Positions 1-13,124 of a stretch of 64,000 bases of DNA are shown piece by piece; the first letter of the stretch is position 1; each line of letters opens with the position of its first letter. Source of the stretch: Apostichopus japonicus (Eukaryota; Echinodermata; Holothuroidea; Aspidochirotida; Stichopodidae). The notes under the pieces are model-generated. The model was not told the DNA's origin. It worked only from the letters and a program-made list of their open reading frames with translations, and made no database searches. The DNA lies in contig NC_092575.1 in assembly GCF_037975245.1 (NCBI RefSeq), positions 2,921,001 to 2,985,000 of the forward strand. Direction: 5' to 3'. The position numbers and the translations under genes are program-made.

Positions 1-1753
1 AAAAGAGAGGGGCCCGGGAAGAGCGGCGTTATAGAATACCATGAAGTCTTGGCAGCAAAAGAGTTAAGTCGTTGGGAGGGGTTCAGGCGGTGGGGTGGGG
101 TGGGGGGTAATTGTTGCTACATTGCACAGTGCCTAGACGATTTTGCAAGTTCTGAAACTATGCTCAGGTTGTAGGCCTACCGAACATTTTAAGTTACCGT
201 ACTTGGTTACTGTATTTAAGGAATATTTGTTATATTCTGTATTTTTGAAGTATATGTGCTTGCGCCACTGGGAATCAAACAATTGCTAACTTTCGTGGAT
301 CGATTTTAGGATCGACTAGGATTGTTCAGCATGTTTTTCTACATGACCGTGGATCCTAAAGTTGAAGCGCGCCATCATTTTCACTGTTAACACTGTAGGA
401 AATCGACTTCGCGTCTGAGACGATGAAAATTACGTTTATATTATTTCAGTCTATACCATATGTTATTGCGCACGTATATGGTATGCTTTGTATATGATGA
501 TGTAATTATGCATTATGAAACAGGTAGAGTTATTTTTTTATATTTAAGTTACGTAATTATTCAGACTTTGTACATATCAAAAGACGGGATGCTTAAAATG
601 TTTAAGTTACGTAACTTATATTTAAAATCAGATAATCACTGCCATCAGTCTCAAAAGTGTTTCTACTATAGTGTATATTTTATAAAATGATTAAATTCAC
701 TTGGTATGCCCACGGATCAAGCCTGCCAAGGACTGTGACGCCTATACAGAGCCAATTTACCTTTTGGGGACCCTGACTCAGGCGTAACATTTGGGGCTTC
801 CCACGTTGGCACTAAGGCAGCCACGTTAGCACTTGTATTTATATCCAGGTGTGCAGTTGATGTGTGTATCTTCAGTGTGATGCTCTTTATATGTGTTAAT
901 CATACTTCAATTGATTTATCATTTGCTTTACCAGTAAGCTTGTCATTTGTGAAGCAATTCGGTGAATTTTTCTCTAGTAGGTTACTCGTTCCACATTTCT
1001 ATCTTTCCTTTTATTTTCATCCAATTTTTTCGGGCCCACATCCGGGGCCCTGGGCACGGAAAAATCTGACCAGGTAGTAAATTCAGCCATGTTCCTATTA
1101 TGATTCTGTCCGCATGAAGGCATCTATAGTTGTCCTTGTAACGCCTCGTCTCAACTCCCAGTCCAGTTTTTAGAATACCTATCCTAATATGTAAGTTCTA
1201 GATAAGAATCGGGCAGCCTAGCCTGTTGTCGTAGGTATTTATTACCACATTATTTTAGCTATAGAAGAAAATAACAATATCTGAACATTTACTAGTAGCA
1301 TGGGGGTAATGCTAGTAGTAACTATAGGACTGTAGATGTATAGTTTGTAGTGGAATACCGCCACCGATGTATATTGTTTTTGAAGGTGGTACACAAACTG
1401 CTGCTGCATGTAAAGATAAGGTTACGAAAACCACAATTTATTAATCTAATACCTGCTCGAAACAACTAGGCATCTCGTTCTCGGTAAAACGTATGTTTTG
1501 TATCGCTCCTTTATACCCTAGATTGAGGAATTGAGCCAGTTTAAATATGACATTATATGGAGACTCAAACATAGTGTAATGGCCGCAATGTTTGCCTTCT
1601 ATTATATCTTGTGGTATTTTGAAAATATGTTGTTGTTAAGCGATTTTAACATACCTAAAGCTGTCGTCGTTTTCATATATAAGCAATACTGCTTACATTT
1701 TAACATTAAAATATGTAGATGAGATCAAAGGATTTCATCTAATTGTGACATCA

Positions 1754-4700
1754 TGACGTCATACGTGAACAAAATGGCAGCTCTATGACATTACTGTTTG
1801 TTTCTCTAAACTATGATATCTCCAGGAGAGAACAAACTGTTTCTTAGCCGTCACAATGGGGGTTGTTCTGTTCGTGTTTGGTTTTGGGATTTATTCTTTA
1901 CTTAAAAGACCAAAATCCCTTGATGTGATGCACAAAGGATTGGTGTCACCGTTTGGGAGATATATTAGGCTTTGAAAGTAGTGTTGAAGTGGGGCAAGAG
2001 GGGGAAGAGGGGGGGGGCAGGTGTAGATACCACTTTGTTATTGCGTGATGTCATAGTGCCACTATGTGGTGAGATATACTTTTCCTCTTGTTGTCCAAGA
2101 TGACCGTGTTGACATTTTAAAAGAATGCAAATTTTGTTCAAGTTTGTAAAACAAATTTCAGTATTTAGATTCAGCACTTACAAACCCATCTCTCTGACAG
2201 AAAGTAAATATTGTAATAGGTAAAGAAAGAAAAATATTCAAACATATATGGTTCGATGATGTTTTAGACTTGCTGAAGATTGAATTTTTTTCTGAAGGAA
2301 CATCAAAACTGCGATAGCTCCCTATAGGATATAATATATTGTTTTCTTAAAGCTACTTTCTAAAAGTTGTCTATAACAATTAAGCATCATTGTCACATGG
2401 AGCTATGATGATATACTTACGTATTGTAGAAATATTTGCGGTTAATCATAAAAATTTATGGCCACTTTCACGTGGAAAGTTATCGTAAATTTCGGCTTCT
2501 GAATTATACACATTGTGATCTGGTTGCATTTGCATGATGGTACAGCACGGTGTGCGTATTTTTTTTTCCAGGACGAACGTGGGCATCGGCCAATCAAATC
2601 CCTGGATTCCAAACATGTGACGCTTTTTCAAAAAACATGTTGTGAATCTTTTGTCCTAGTTTTGATCCCAGATTATGAACGACAATCCTTCATTTTCATA
2701 GAAACTGGATCCCTAACCCACTTATTAAACCCTAACCCTGATTTCAAACGAATTTGTAAATTCCAGAAAAACCTGAAACCCACGTTCGTCCTGGGGAAAA
2801 AAAATAGGCGCACGGTGTTGTTTGAAAAGTGAAATATATCTACAGTTAGCAAGTATAGAATGAATGAAAATACAATAAAAAAAACATAGTTGCTCAAGAG
2901 GCTTCAATTACCTCAACTCTATCTGAATTTCTGCGTCATTAGAATTTTGTAATTGTGGACTTAACCTTGTTTGTAGACATCACACAGTTTATGCGCAAGC
3001 TACCCCAAGCAATGCTTTATTGACATTGCTGTCTGAATCGAACCACGAAACAAAGGTTTGGTGCCAGGTATCGTTGCCTCACATGACGTCATATCCTTTC
3101 ATATGATGTCATATGATTTCCTTGTGATATCATATCGTCACACACTATTGTATATGTTCATATATTGTTACAATAAATAGCCTGGGAAATGTGATTGTTG
3201 TGCGTGCCAAATCAGATACGTTGCACAAAATAATGTAGTGAAAGTATGCATGGTACGTCATATCCCAATGGTATCATGTGTCCGTATAACGCCTTTACGC
3301 TCAGCCTGCCATGTCACCATGGAAACATGTGATCACAAGACATTATCACCATGTTTATGTACAATTGGAAACCTCAAACGGAGTAAATCTCTCTTTGAAA
3401 CTTTGTGACTATTAATAGCATATCTAGCAATGTGTGAGTCATTGCATAGTAGTCGATTCAATCTACAGTCATGCTAATGCACATGGAGTCAATGTAACCA
3501 AACTGTAGACACATCATGATCATATGACATTACCGCTGCATGAATGACGTAGGAGAGGAACATTCAGTATCGACCACATATGTGGCTAACATCCTGCGCA
3601 TGACCGAAATGGTATTATAAAACTCGACTGCATGCTAAGTCTTTCTCAATGTTATGTCTGAAATCTCCCCCCTTTACAACTATTGTGAACTAATTGGTTT
3701 TGATTTGTTAGTGCATTAGAATCTTGCAGCTCCAAATCGGTCTGTTTCCTATTAGTATATTTATTACATAGGGAACTGGTTTCAAGGAGGTAAGATCGGA
3801 GATCAGTACAAGAATAAAACAGGTCTGTGTTCAGAGTTGGCATATAAGCAAACCCTTTCTGATATAGGCTAGCTAAAAGTGGGTCGGGTCGTTAATACGA
3901 CGTTACCGAACACAGATATAGTGGCTATGGTATAGATGTACATGCACACATTAAGTATGTGTATAGGCCATAAGTCTTGAGTTTATTCCATAAAGTTGAC
4001 ATTACACACCTTAATGATTTCCCCCGTCACGTTCCTCAGGGTATTCAAGATTGCCAAGTCCGTCCACAGTGGGATGGGAGTGGGGGGGGGGGTAACCTCT
4101 TGTCTTTTTCATAATATCTAACTGCAGAATAACTTATATGGTATTAATTTGCATGTTCCCATGTTATAGGATTTTGGATCTCAAAATTTACCCCATTGTC
4201 ACGAACGTGTTAGTCTGTTTTGCAGCCACAACTAAGTATGAAGTAAGTTAACCCATTTAACGGGATATTCCAGTAGCTTAAGTTAAGTGCAAAATAAAAT
4301 ATGATTGAAATCGGCAACCGGTTATCGCATCATTATTATTGATCATTTTTATGGAAAAAACAAATTGGCGGTATAGGCTTTGATGTCAATGCATTTGACA
4401 ACAACAGAGTGAAATGACGTCATGACGACAATTCAGCTAAAAATGTTTTTATTTTTTTGTCATATTTAACTCTTTTTTTTCCACAAATACTATTTTAACC
4501 CAAAATTTGGATTGTGATGAAATAAATAAATGGAACAGCTAAGCAAACATTCCAAATGTATCAAGTTTAAATTACAAATCAAGAAGAAGATTATAATAGA
4601 AAGGTAAAGCTTTGAAGAACATTATGACATCACATATGACATATGACATCACAGACCACCTATTGTGATCCAGCCCAGGGATGATTCGAGACTTTAGCGG

Positions 4701-6605
4701 GTCGAAATAAATTACAATCAAGCAACTAATCTTCAGGTAGCCAGAGCAAGGGTTTTCAACTAACAGTGCCAAATTATATTTTCTTTCCCATTAAAATTGT
4801 CAGCTCATATCGTCACTGCCACCAGCATATTGCCTTAATACAGTAATGCATCTCCTATGAAAACATGATATTTGCTGGCCATACTTATAACCACCTGCCT
4901 TACAACTTAAATCAAAGCCATACATTTAACGTAACCATTTTTAAAGAAATATCAGCTAAGGTTAGTAGTAACCAAAGGGAAACCCCGTTTTTGTTTGTGC
5001 CCGACTGCAAATCAAGCGTGTGCGTACATGGCTTGTATAGACCACGGTACATAGACACGGCCATTCTGGTTGCGTTGACGTCATGCCTACCTAGCGACAA
5101 TCATGGAGATGAATTAAATTATAGCGTCCAAATGAGTTTGACACACAAAAACGAATGTACGGTTATCACTGTTTTTAGAGTACGAACATTATTTGGCTTG
5201 CCACCTTCTGTACTTTAAAATTAAAACTTCGTGTGGAAGCAGAAGACATCACTTAAGTTAAAATGATAATAACAGTTAAAATGATGATATCAACGAGCAA
5301 ACTTGACTTTGTTCTTGGCCCGTAATATTTTTTGGACGATGTTTTTGATAATGCCTTGGTAGCCCAGTATTCTATGGAACGCCACTGTGGCATATATTAA
5401 CTCATCGTACATTGTTTCGTAATAGTGCCGAGAAGCTGGGTCGATAGATGTACAAATCTAAACCTGAAACATAAGCCTGTGTTCACATGAAGCATGTGTA
5501 TGTATTAGTTTCATGTTATTTTTCATGTATTTTTTTTTCATGTTTCGCGTTCCACCCGCCCACTGATGCTAAACAGGAATACTGGAGACACACGTTGAGT
5601 TCAACGCGAACTGTAAGATTTCTAGTGTCTTTAGATGTTTACTGGTGGCCAGGGGGCACGCACCTCTTTGCTCTATTTGCACTGGGGTAGGGGCGGGGAG
5701 CTTAGAAATAAAGCCGTTCAGGGGAGGGATGTAAGAGGAGGGGTGTCCCCCCCATTGAAAAATGTAGGTAAAATCGAGAGTGCCTAAGTGCAAAAATAAA
5801 TGCAACGTTTGAAACAATGCTGAAGAATTTTCGACTGTTTAGCTTGTAAATGTTACATATTTATGAACCGTACTTTAAGACTTTTTTTGTGATATTCTGT
5901 CTGCCATCATGGTTACGCCCTGCCGGTGTCGGTGTGTCTCTGCGGATGAATTGATAAATGAAGCCGCATCAATTCATCCACGATGTTAAGTAATTTCATC
6001 TTATTTATATATACATACATAGTTTGTATGATATATGATTTTTTTTTGTAGCCAAGTAAGTAGGCGTAGTATAGCAATTCGCGGCACCTTATAATCAATG
6101 ACTCATGTTATTCACCACACAAAACAAATACACTCACATTCGCACACCCAGACGGACATAATACCTACCCACACTAAACGATTAGTGATGTTAATGAAGA
6201 TTGTAAAGAGCATAACTAATACATTTTGACTAGACTGAAGAAATCCTACATACAGTCGTTAATACTATATCAAAACCGATATTTACAAATCAAGACAAAG
6301 AAATAAAGTGACTTGGACAACGGTACACTTTTAGCACGACGTTTTTCAGTCAAGACTACATCCAGAGTACACCGGCGGGATATGAAGAAAAAACCATGCT
6401 CAGTGTAAAAAGTTATATCCAGTGTTGTAAGGCTTGAAACGACTGGAGTACCGTGTTTGTAGTTTCAAGTTTGGATAAATGCAACCCCAAAACAGCCAAA
6501 CACAAAACAAAAACAAGCTGCCGCAAGATGTTTCACAGATTTTACAAAATATTTACCGGAAATTAGAAGACCTACAGTGTGCTTTCATGATAAACAATGA
6601 CGTCA
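1754..6605. promoter_or_regulatory. Cluster of five TGACGTCA (CRE-type) palindromes
   Basis: Perfect TGACGTCA occurs at 1754-1761, 3084-3091, 4415-4422, 5076-5083 and 6598-6605. I noticed no other perfect copy in the remaining 57 kb. The octamer is the consensus CREB/ATF bZIP site. Near copies such as TGATGTCA or TGACATCA sit nearby (about 1747, 2046, 3102, 4622, 4641), as expected from CpG decay of the same motif. Whether these bind anything, or descend from one repeat family, cannot be told by eye. Confidence 0.4.
2538..2821. mobile_element. Small inverted-repeat element (MITE-like)
   Basis: About 40 bp at 2543-2583 (gcacggtgtgcg, a T run, ccaggacgaacgtggg) reappears inverted at 2779-2821 (cccacgttcgtcctgggg, an A run, aggcgcacggtg). 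The roughly 195-bp interior has no coding capacity; it includes CCTAACCC and CCCTAACCC stretches. The structure fits a non-autonomous DNA transposon. No clear target duplication was found, so the superfamily is unassigned. Confidence 0.65.
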
Positions 6606-6867
6606 CACAGTAGAAAATCCCTTTACCTCCAGCAAAGCAATATTTCCGTTTAGTTAAATGTTTTACCGATAGAAGTAGTGAATGAAAACTGTGACCACTT
6701 CTAAGATATTTACTTTAATGGCATTCCATGTTATGGTAATTCTGACAGCATGGTGTCTTACAAGCATCAAGTCACTTAGACCACACTCGGTGTGTTTGTT
6801 TACATATCATTATACTATACAAAAAAAAAACTCCCGCACTACGGAATAAAATATGTAGATTCATAAA

Positions 6868-7105
<238 letters not shown>

Positions 7106-7675
7106 GGGTTTTTTTTCATTGAACGGTACGACACTGTATACGGTACGGTATATCAACAATTTAAAATGATTGAAGACATAAATCCGATTACGAAATATTC
7201 TGTAATGTATCCGAATAACTCACAGACACACTAAGTACATGCACTCAAACTATAGTTCTTCCTGTGATATCAATGCGTTGATATAGTTGAAGTTAGCATG
7301 CAAGTTGTATCAAAGGCACTCGGTACCAAGGCTCCCTCATGACTATAATAAACCGAGGCTCAGAAAAGCAGTCTGATTAGAACCAAAAATATGACTACAG
7401 TTTCTATTTTTTTTAAACAAAATTTAAATTAGGTTAAATTCCCCTCGATTTTTTCTTATCAAAGATGTATACAATTATGACGTAATGCATATACCTCCAG
7501 CATTCTGTGACGGAAATCTGCATCATCGCGTTTATAACAACGGTTTTTGAGGAGTTGTGGAGACTCCCACGTCAAGTTCGGGGAGGTCTATACAGAGATA
7601 AGATCGTTTGCCTGAGGTGAAATTGAAAAAAAGAACTTTTCTCCCTTAAATTTAAAGACAAAAAAAAGAGATGAC

Positions 7676-7706
7676 AGGGCGGGGAGAGGGGGAGGGGGGT
7701 GGAAAA
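7676..7706 (+). other. G-rich, potential G-quadruplex
   Basis: Four or more G runs in close spacing (GGGCGGGGAGAGGGGGAGG and following) fit the G-quadruplex pattern on the + strand. It lies upstream of the gene next to a GA-rich stretch (7730-7760). No function is implied. Confidence 0.4.
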
Positions 7707-8486
7707 GCAAGGAGGAAGGACATAGATATATAAAGAGAGAGATTGAAAGAGAGAGAGAGATAATGAGTCAAGCAGAATGCGACTCAAAGAATGACATCAG
7801 CATGATGGTGATTATTATCACAGATTTACTAAAATACAGCAAGGGCAAACACTTCCGGTAAATATATATATGTAGCAACAATTTGGACAAATGCAAGTGT
7901 ACGTCTAAATCGTCACACTATAGGGTGAACGAACTTTATTTTGACGAAGTATTTGACTGCCTCTCCTCTTGGCGGGGTTTGTTGTTTTATTTCCGATGTA
8001 CCGAAGGACTTGTGTGGATCTTTAAAGCTGACGACTAAGTGGGGAGAGGCTGGGTGGTGGGATGGTCTTGTGAAGGGGGAGCGGGGTGAGGGGGAAGCGT
8101 GAGAATAGGACAACCTGGGAGCGTGAATAAGAGTTGAAATTATATTGGAACTAAGTAAGTACATCGGTGTTTTGTTTTATGGCCCAACGCTTTTCCAGTG
8201 TGGGAAGGCAGAACACAATTTTTTAAAAACAAAAACAATTTTCCTCCCAATTTTTTGGGAGGGGCGGAGGGAGAGACAAATATTTCTGGGATTAGCCCAT
8301 CTCCGTGGCTACGCCACTTACTCCGCTGTAGTGCAGATACTACCAGCAGATTCAAAATGATGAATTATCGTTAACAAGAAAAGACTTCTCCTTAAGTTGA
8401 TGACAAACTTGTACAAGATGCAGATGGCCTCATTAAAGCTTATATATGTAAACTTCGGTTGTACGGAATTCAAGCATGATGTTGTT

Positions 8487-8796
8487 TAGTGGCGTGCGAT
8501 AGGGGGAATGGGCCATGACCCTCCACCTCCATTGTAAGTCGGAGGAATTCCTCTTTCAGAATTCAAAGTATTTATTAGCACACCTTGCGTTAGACCTTAA
8601 TATATAACCTAACATATAGTTCTAAATATATCCCCTGTATATCGTCCCCCACCCCCACCCCTACAAGAGAACCGCATTCTACAACCCCACCCCTCATCGA
8701 AAGAATTTTGATTCGCCTACAACATCGTGCCGGGAACATTTGGAACTTGTCACCCACCCCCCCCCCTCCAACCTTTTAAATCCTTATACGTCACTG
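8487..8796. mobile_element. Possible hAT-like MITE, degenerate
   Basis: The left end TAGTGGCGTGCGATAGG and the right end CCTTATACGTCACTG are imperfect inverted repeats resembling the CAGTGGCG... ends of the clear hAT MITE at 24379. The 310-bp interior is C-rich on + with no coding capacity. The flanking 8-mers match poorly, so no target duplication supports it. Tentative. Confidence 0.35.
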
Positions 8797-9000
8797 GAGT
8801 TTCCCGTTTACACACACGATATAGTACAATATATTGCAACAAGGTACTCAATACCGTATACCCTAACGAGAGCCAGGGACATCATGGACACCGGTTTTGG
8901 TGACCGCACGAATGACCATGAAAGACTCACAGCCATTGGTGTCGATAACTATGCAGGTCGGGTCCCGAGGACAATTATCATCACCTCTATGCCTTATAGA

Positions 9001-9306
9001 CCCAACTATAGCACGCTATCATGGAAAAGTTTCTCGAGATTACGTAATCGACCTGCCTTGGTCGTAAGATGACCTCTTTTTACCAATTAGTCTGCAACGC
9101 CTGCCACATATTTTTTCTTGTATGAGGGTCTTTGTGTGAACGCGTGTTTCATTAACTACACTGTAGATATTAACATATTTCCACACAGTGTTTACACAAA
9201 GATACGCTATGCAGGCTATTTGTATAGAGCCTGAGGTCGATTTACGACCGTGGCAGGTCGATTACGTAATCACAAAACTTTCCTAGCATTAGCGTGCTAT
9301 AATTTG
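9001..9306. mobile_element. Fold-back (near-palindromic) element
   Basis: The left arm (about 9001-9077, with tatagcacgcta, gattacgtaatcgacctgcc and ggtcgtaa) is matched inverted by the right arm (about 9229-9306). A weaker match continues inward (9081-9141 against 9190-9223). Almost the whole 306 bp can pair as one imperfect hairpin with a short centre near 9160. No coding capacity. This fits a fold-back MITE. Confidence 0.7.
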
Positions 9307-10394
9307 AGCCAATAAAGCAGATCTTTAAGTGTATTTTTTAAAATGAAAATGAACATTCTTATTTATATCACATTCCACGTTGCATTAGTGAACACACGCC
9401 CGGAGGCTGCTCGCAACCTTCTTCGTGGTATTTAGGGGTACCGATATCGGCACGGTGACGGCTGTTACTCTTAATTAGCCGTAGCATAGGCTAGGAATTA
9501 ACCAACAAAAGTAAGTGTCGCTTTGGAGGTGTGTGTGGGTTTATAGTATACCTGTCATATATGCGGCTGTCAAAGGTCCACGATATTATCTAAATGAAAT
9601 GGCTTGATCATGTGAAGTATATGTATGAAAAGTAGTGTTTACTATTGGAGTTAAATTTGTCTGTGGCAAGTTCGGTGATTGTCTCTAAATTTGTCGCAGT
9701 CAAGCTATTTAACGTTTCCCTTAGCAGGAGCCTATCAGCCCATAAATTTCCTCTACAAAATATAAATACCCAAGTTAGAACTAAATTTTGTGACATCACC
9801 ACTCGTCTTTAAAAATCTTTTCAAATAGTAAAAATAAGATAAACATCGTTGTAAAACAATTACGTTCACGGGCTGCATAGAGAAGATTTATCATATTAGC
9901 ATCAGTGAAGTACAAAACGAGATAAGAAGTAAGAAAACTAGGATCAACATGTTTGGTCGGAAACTATAAATTACATTTAACCTTACTTTCTACCCGTTTA
10001 GCTGCAGTATCATTGTTTAATCTTGAATATCATAGCGTGGGGTCCCACCTACGCGAATTCTTCTTGGAAGCATAAAATGGTGGTTCGAGGCTCCCATCCA
10101 TTCACAACAAGATTTGTCTCCCTGACATGTACATGTCAGCTTGCTATCTTTTTACATTACCGTACATACATAGTATGTACGAAACATCAACCGTATGTAC
10201 GTACGGAGATGTGAGGAAGCGGCCAGGGACTCACGAATGCCGTACGGCTCATTCTACAGAATCCTTCCAATTTGTGATAACATCCAACCTTCCTAAGTCA
10301 CTATCGTTCAAGATGTCTTCGTAAGGCTCTTCCTCATGGCGTCTTTGGAATTATGCGATTTGGATTAAACTGGAATTGTGGAATTTTGTCGTTT

Positions 10395-10613
10395 TAGTCA
10401 TTGACGGTGCCGTGGTTCTCTAAAACAGCAGTTGGAATTTTATGCGGAAGTGTGTTGAATTTGTATAGCAGATGCACCTCCCGGTATCTGTGGCTGTGTG
10501 CCTGTGAAGAAAAGGCTTTTAAAATCTGCCTCATATTTCGTAAAGATATTTATTCAATTTCCCCCTATCTTTCTCTTCGGTTGGGTTACACACAGCTCAC
10601 AAAAACCATTAAA
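10395..10613 (+). promoter_or_regulatory. 5' leader upstream of the GRK2 start
   Basis: An in-frame TAG at 10395-10397 is followed by 72 sense codons with no ATG before the GRK2 initiator at 10614. This fixes the start but leaves the frame open across the leader. A pyrimidine-rich run (ccccctatctttctcttcgg, 10561-10580) lies about 40 bases before the start; it resembles an initiator or TOP-like tract but proves nothing. No TATA box at a sensible distance was recognised. The transcription start, or a possible upstream non-coding exon, cannot be fixed from sequence alone. Confidence 0.5.
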
Positions 10614-10726
10614 ATGGCGGACCTGGAAGCAGTTCTTGCGGATGTTAGCTATTTGATGGCTATGGAGAAGAGTAAATCTACTCCTGCTGCCAGAGCAAGT
10701 AAGAAGATTATGCTGCCTGATCCAAG
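10614..10726 (+). CDS. GRK2: GRK2/3 coding exon 1: N-terminal receptor-docking helix
   Basis: Encodes residues 1-37 and two bases of codon 38. Residues 1-21 look identical to mammalian GRK2, including Asp3, Leu4, Val7, Leu8 and Asp10 of the amphipathic N-terminal helix that engages active receptors. Tyr13, a reported Src site, and Ser29, a reported PKC site, are present. The start is the first in-frame ATG after an in-frame TAG at 10395-10397. Its context is aaaATGg, with A at -3 and G at +4, a good Kozak match. The donor is CCAAG|GTGGGT, so the intron interrupts codon 38 after its second base (phase 2). The free N-terminus matters to the family's mechanism, which further supports this start. 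Confidence 0.97.
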
Positions 10727-13047
10727 GTGGGTACAAAATAAATACATTCATGACATTACATTATGCCATGGTGGTGTTTTATACTACAGCTGTCGCCTGC
10801 TAGTACAGTATGAAGGAAAAGCAGGTGTACAACCCCATACAATATGGTGGTTGTTTGATATTTCCCTTCCCAAACCAGTAGCAGTTGTGGTTATATCAGT
10901 GCCAACTTAAGTGCAAAACTTGAACTGAAATGAATGCATTATTTTGAAGAAACTTAAAGGTACAAGGCGAATAATAAGCTAGGCCTATGTAACTTAGTGA
11001 CTACACAGGCCTAGGCTAGGCCTACTGTGGCATATGTTAATACTATCCCTAGGAATCAGCTGAGGACCCATGCATTAAAGCTTTTTTTTGTGTCTTCTAA
11101 TTTATGTAAAGGTCTGGTTAGAAGGTCCTTGGCAGTTAAACTAAGCAGGCATGTACAGTTCTAGAGTTGTTTCATTTTATGGTTTAGTTGCGAATACGTG
11201 CTTGTGATTTTCATTATTTTGTTAACTAACACTAGTATTAGTAACAGTAACGATACACTATACATTATCTATTGGCCAATACCTTTGAAGTGTGTGTTTT
11301 CTTCATGCTGTGGTAAAGGCTATGGATAATCCAGGACAACTAAGTGAGGTAAATAGCACAGCTATTGTTCTTCAATTACTTTTTTTTTTAAATCAATTTC
11401 TAGGACAAACTACTGACACCAGCAGTAATGAATTTGTCCAATCATTTAACTTTTTGCGCTTTTGCCAATTTCTCTCAAATGTACAATAAGTACATAGTCA
11501 TTTAATACAAAACCAGTGATCTTTCAGTCATCCAAGGACTTTGTTTTAGCCTTGACACAGTAACATATTTGTGACATCATCAAGTTTCTCTTGGATGCTT
11601 GTGTGATCAAAACTGCTGAGAGAGTGTCAAAGTATATAATCAGAGCAGTTGTTGGGAAGGCAAAGCTCTGCAATGGTGCGTTTGAATTTGTACCGTTTAA
11701 GAATTTTGGTGTGTGATTTCCATTGTGTTAATCAGCACAAAATGGGACATGAAAAGAACGGTAACTTGTACTGGATTTATTGTAAAAAAAATAGAGGGCC
11801 CTGCAAATTTGTTCAGATGTGTACATACTATGTACAGTATGTATGACGACACTACCATTGCTGTTAAGTTATTACAAAACCAAAGTCCAGGAAACAGCAA
11901 GTTATATTGAGTATTAACATTCAGAGCTATTTTAACAGGAAGTTTGGTATACATTTTAGTTCTATTGTTATGACAGTGGGTGAAAGGTATTTAAATAGTG
12001 CAGTTTACTTGTCTACAGTATAGGCTAAATGAAGGTTGGTGGTTTCCTCCTGTTGCCCTGACTTTTTAGCCTTAATTCAGTTAATGTTTCATAACATACG
12101 GAGGATCACAGACCAACGTTGCTTGTTATTGTTGCAGAAAATGATGCACAGTATACAAGTATAAGCGAAGCCGATCACGGTAAATGTAGAGTTCGGAAGG
12201 ATACAAAAATATACTATGTACAACACTAGGAACCGTGCGTAAATCAAAGTCCTATATACACTAGGAACCGTGCGTAACATATATATTTAATCAAAGTTCT
12301 TCCTTGTAACACCTCGTTGCCAACCCAACAAGCCTTCTCCACCAGTGAGTAAGGGCTCGTGGTCAGCCTACATGCATGAGTGAACATAAAGATTAACTAT
12401 TGTTACAAAAGTAAAGGGCACCATTCCTATATCGAGCATTTCGGTTATACAAATGAGGCATAAATGTTAAGGGTGAGAGTTAACTTTACAACTATATACA
12501 GTCGTTTGTTATTTCATTACAAATATAGTGGGCCATCAGTCTTTATTATAAGATGTTACGCAAGGTTTGTATTGCGCTACTTTTTTCCTGAATAAGAATC
12601 TGTGAAAGTCACTGACACCATGAGATTTATACCAGAATCTGCCTTACTTTATGAATATTAAATATTGAGGTAGGAATTTAAAAATATGGCATATTTTTGG
12701 CTTTCTACTAGGACATTCTTTCCTTTAGCTGAGAAGGAAACACAATCATGACTGTTTTGTACACAAGTAATGCACAAAGCCTTTTGAGTGGTGGGCAGTG
12801 GAATATACAGTATGTGTTAAAAGTACATAACCTAAGAACTGAAATGCTACCAGTCTGTTGGTCTAAACTCTGTTTCAGAATTTTACGGTATGCTTTAGAG
12901 TCATTTCACGTGCTCAGGAACTTCCAAAGTTTTTGAATAACATTTATTCAAATATATATTTTTTCCTCATTTTTCCGGAAAACATCTCTTTTTTCGGCAT
13001 AGTTAATGAATTAACAAAACAAATTTTTTATTTGGGTTTCTTTGCAG
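10727..13047 (+). other. Intron 1 of GRK2 (2,321 bp, phase 2)
   Basis: Begins GTGGGT, ends TTTGCAG. Mostly unique AT-rich sequence. It holds a small tandem duplication of cactaggaaccgtgcgtaa at about 12222-12277. No exon-like or transposon-like sequence was recognised. Confidence 0.9.
12222..12277. repeat. Short tandem duplication in intron 1
   Basis: The 19-mer cactaggaaccgtgcgtaa occurs twice about 36 bp apart, each copy followed by a variant of atcaaagt(c/t)ct. A recent local duplication. Confidence 0.8.
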
Positions 13048-13124
13048 CATAAAGAGTGTCATGTACAAGTATCTAAAGGAGAGAAGCGAAATCACCTTTG
13101 AAAAAATTTTCAACCAGAGACTTG
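13048..13124 (+). CDS. GRK2: GRK2/3 coding exon 2: linker and start of RGS-homology domain
   Basis: Encodes residues 38-64. The first base completes Ser38, then [19 protein letters not shown] and the rest to Leu63; the last base opens Gly64. Acceptor TTTGCAG|C and donor CTTG|GTAAGT are both strong. The segment [12 protein letters not shown] matches the GRK2 stretch that leads into the first helices of the RGS-homology domain. The exon has 77 bases and restores the frame with exons 1 and 3. It is flanked by a 2.3-kb and a 15.7-kb intron. Confidence 0.96.

Noticed and set aside
2710-2743. Interstitial telomere repeat
   Set aside because: Only scattered CCTAACCC and CCCTAACCC words within a MITE, no tandem array.
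10398-10613. N-terminal extension of GRK2 by 72 codons
   Set aside because: The frame is open, but no ATG precedes 10614 after the in-frame stop. The family requires the conserved free N-terminus starting MADLE.
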